Positions 43,919 to 45,232 of a DNA stretch of 45,232 nucleotides are shown piece by piece. A program made the position numbers and the translations under genes. The notes beneath the pieces are model-generated. The model worked only from the letters and a program-made list of their open reading frames with translations, was not told the origin of the DNA and did no database searches. Each line of letters starts with the position of its first letter. Position 1 is the first letter of the stretch. Source of the DNA: Chitinophagaceae bacterium (lineage in GTDB: Bacteria; Bacteroidota; Bacteroidia; Chitinophagales; Chitinophagaceae); NCBI GenBank assembly GCA_019455085.1, contig JACFNA010000004.1:1-45232 (forward strand), in the 5' to 3' direction.

Positions 43919-44728
43919 TCATTCAATATTATAGACAGAGAGTATCCCTTCTTTTAATACATACAGTTTGCGATTACTGATACTCATTAGTGATGCGTTT
44001 TGTAATGCGGGCGGCAGCTCGGTTTCAGTTGCAACAGGGAGTGGAGGCGTGTATTGGTAGAGCATCTTCTTGTCAATACCTGTAATTCTTTTGCCTGAAA
44101 CAAATAGATAGTCCCACCCTTTATATGGCAGCAATGATTTGAAAGCGCCATAGTAATCAAAAATAAAAACCCCCTGGTTGGGATCGTATAAATAGAGCAA
44201 TCCGTCGTTATCGATAATCCGGTCGGGATTGGGCACACTGCTCATCACCTGACGGAGGTCGGTTGAGGATAGCAGGATGTTGCCATTGTTGTCAATTTTC
44301 TTGATTTTAGAATCTCCCGGGTCGAAAATCCATATATAGTTATCGTAACTGGTCGTAGCCGTCTTTACACCAAAAATATTTTTTTCTCTGAGCCTTATGG
44401 TTGCAGTAATCTTCAGGTATTTGTCAAGTAGTACGATTGTGGCAAAGTCCTCATAGAAAAGAATGGTTTTCCATGGGTTTTGTGCTTCCACTGAAGAAAG
44501 CCTGCCAAACTTTTTTACCTCGTTGAATACACCCACAGAATCCCCGTTCGCATCATATTTTTTTAATTGATTTTCGGGAGTGATGATAAATAACTCACCG
44601 GTGTTTCCTGTGGCGAAGTAAGCAACATCATAAGGTAATATGGCTGCCTGTTTCAGGCTTATACCTGTCTGAGCCTGGCAGGTGGAGATGGCTCCCAGTA
44701 GCAGTATCGTGCCCATCAGCCCTCTCAT
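43919..44728 (-). CDS. Secreted beta-propeller-like protein, function unknown
   Basis: A 269-residue protein with a signal peptide ~1-19 (MRGLMGTILLLGAISTCQAQ). The rest is repeated short strands (GELFIITPENQLKKYDANG; YIWIFDPGDSKIKKIDNNGNIL; GLLYLYDPNQGVFIFDYYG; KLYVLKEGILSVYN) that look like blades of an NHL- or WD-like propeller. No catalytic motif recognised. Its ATG overlaps the stop of the phosphoesterase gene (ATGA), indicating translational coupling. Confidence 0.7.
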   Translation of the reverse strand: MRGLMGTILLLGAISTCQAQTGISLKQAAILPYDVAYFATGNTGELFIITPENQLKKYDANGDSVGVFNEVKKFGRLSSVEAQNPWKTILFYEDFATIVLLDKYLKITATIRLREKNIFGVKTATTSYDNYIWIFDPGDSKIKKIDNNGNILLSSTDLRQVMSSVPNPDRIIDNDGLLYLYDPNQGVFIFDYYGAFKSLLPYKGWDYLFVSGKRITGIDKKMLYQYTPPLPVATETELPPALQNASLMSISNRKLYVLKEGILSVYNIE

Positions 44729-45232
44729 GATTTTTCTTCTTTAAAGTAACGAAGTGCCATATCGTGACCGTCGAATACAGCATAGCTGTTATAGTTAATC
44801 CAGTCTCCGGTGTTGATGTATCTGCTATTTTCGCCCACTGCAATATCTAATGGCAGATGCCTGTGGCCGAAAACAAAGTAATCATAGTGTGTTTTCTTCA
44901 GTGTTTCTTTGCAGTGGATGATCAGCCATTCGTTATCTTCTCCCAGAAAGTCTTTGTCTGAAGTGCCGGTGGCTGCGCGGCTCTTACGGCTGAAGTAGTT
45001 GGCCAGCCCCATTCCCCATGAAGGAGGAATGGCTCCAAAGCAGGTCTGGGCTATTTTGTTTCTGAAGACTTTTTTGAGAAACTTGTATCGATGATCGCCG
45101 GGGCCAAGACCGTCACCGTGCCCTATCTGGAACTTTTTTCCCTGCAGATCAATGGAAACAGGCTCATAGTGTACAAGCATTTTCAGTTCTTTTTCAAAAT
45201 ATCCGCGCATCCACATATCGTGATTGCCTACG
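44725..45232 (-). CDS. LpxH-like metallophosphoesterase, 5'-truncated at the window edge
   Basis: The C-terminal part of a calcineurin-like phosphoesterase. The frame is open to the edge, and the first visible residues are VGNHDMWMRGYF (GNHD metal motif). Later metal motifs are IGHGDG and FGHRHLP, the pattern of UDP-2,3-diacylglucosamine pyrophosphatase (LpxH), which makes lipid X in lipid A biosynthesis. The N-terminal metal motif (DxH) is outside the window. The stop overlaps the ATG of the following gene by 4 nt. Confidence 0.85.
   Translation of the reverse strand, partial: VGNHDMWMRGYFEKELKMLVHYEPVSIDLQGKKFQIGHGDGLGPGDHRYKFLKKVFRNKIAQTCFGAIPPSWGMGLANYFSRKSRAATGTSDKDFLGEDNEWLIIHCKETLKKTHYDYFVFGHRHLPLDIAVGENSRYINTGDWINYNSYAVFDGHDMALRYFKEEKS

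Overview
The window reads as chromosomal DNA of a member of the Bacteroidota, most likely the Chitinophagaceae or a close relative. The signs are two SusC/SusD-type loci, two proteins with type IX secretion (T9SS) C-terminal domains, a run of Bacteroidota-type -7 promoter elements (TAnnTTTG), and FtsH, Rho and AlaRS sequences of that phylum's style. I see no tRNA, rRNA, CRISPR array, insertion sequence or phage gene. The family-level assignment is inference.

Layout. (1) 1-2387: the end of a SusD-like nutrient-uptake locus (5'-truncated SusD-family protein plus a lipoprotein), closed by a strong terminator. (2) 2480-4768: a stand-alone CPA2 cation:proton antiporter. (3) 4870-16462: a starch or alpha-glucan utilisation locus: a surface GH13 amylase with a T9SS signal, a Nudix-domain transcription factor, then susC-susD-susE-susE/F, the last ending in three tandem 111-residue carbohydrate-binding-type modules. 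Two near-identical 21-bp palindromes, one before the amylase and one before susC, flank the regulator gene and are its probable operators. (4) 16519-24202: housekeeping genes: cysS, an AlkA-type glycosylase, a NYN/OST-HTH protein with marC, rsfS-ftsH, birA and a truncated hemoglobin. (5) 24200-30422: a diheme cytochrome c and a tightly packed operon mnmH - large secreted protein - selD - smr - UDG-like. SelD makes selenophosphate and MnmH uses it to put selenium into tRNA. The SMR gene carries a probable 1-nt frameshift near its 3' end. (6) 30426-34506: rho (with a long disordered insertion), asnS and an HD-domain protein. (7) 34516-45232: a deoxyhypusine-synthase-like protein, an outer-membrane protein, a T9SS leucine-rich-repeat protein, a double-PDZ protein, alaS, a MerR-type regulator, a thioredoxin-fold protein, a propeller-like protein and a 5'-truncated LpxH-like phosphoesterase.

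How they work together. The central locus forms a coherent pathway: T9SS places the GH13 enzyme on the cell surface, SusE/F-type lipoproteins hold glucan, SusC/SusD import the oligosaccharides, and the Nudix-type factor probably senses a sugar signal and controls both transcription units through the shared palindrome. The selenium operon forms a second functional unit. The remaining genes are mostly ordinary core functions. For several of them the true start was chosen because it lies 19-24 nt downstream of a TAnnTTTG element, with longer annotated ORFs starting inside the promoter or a terminator.
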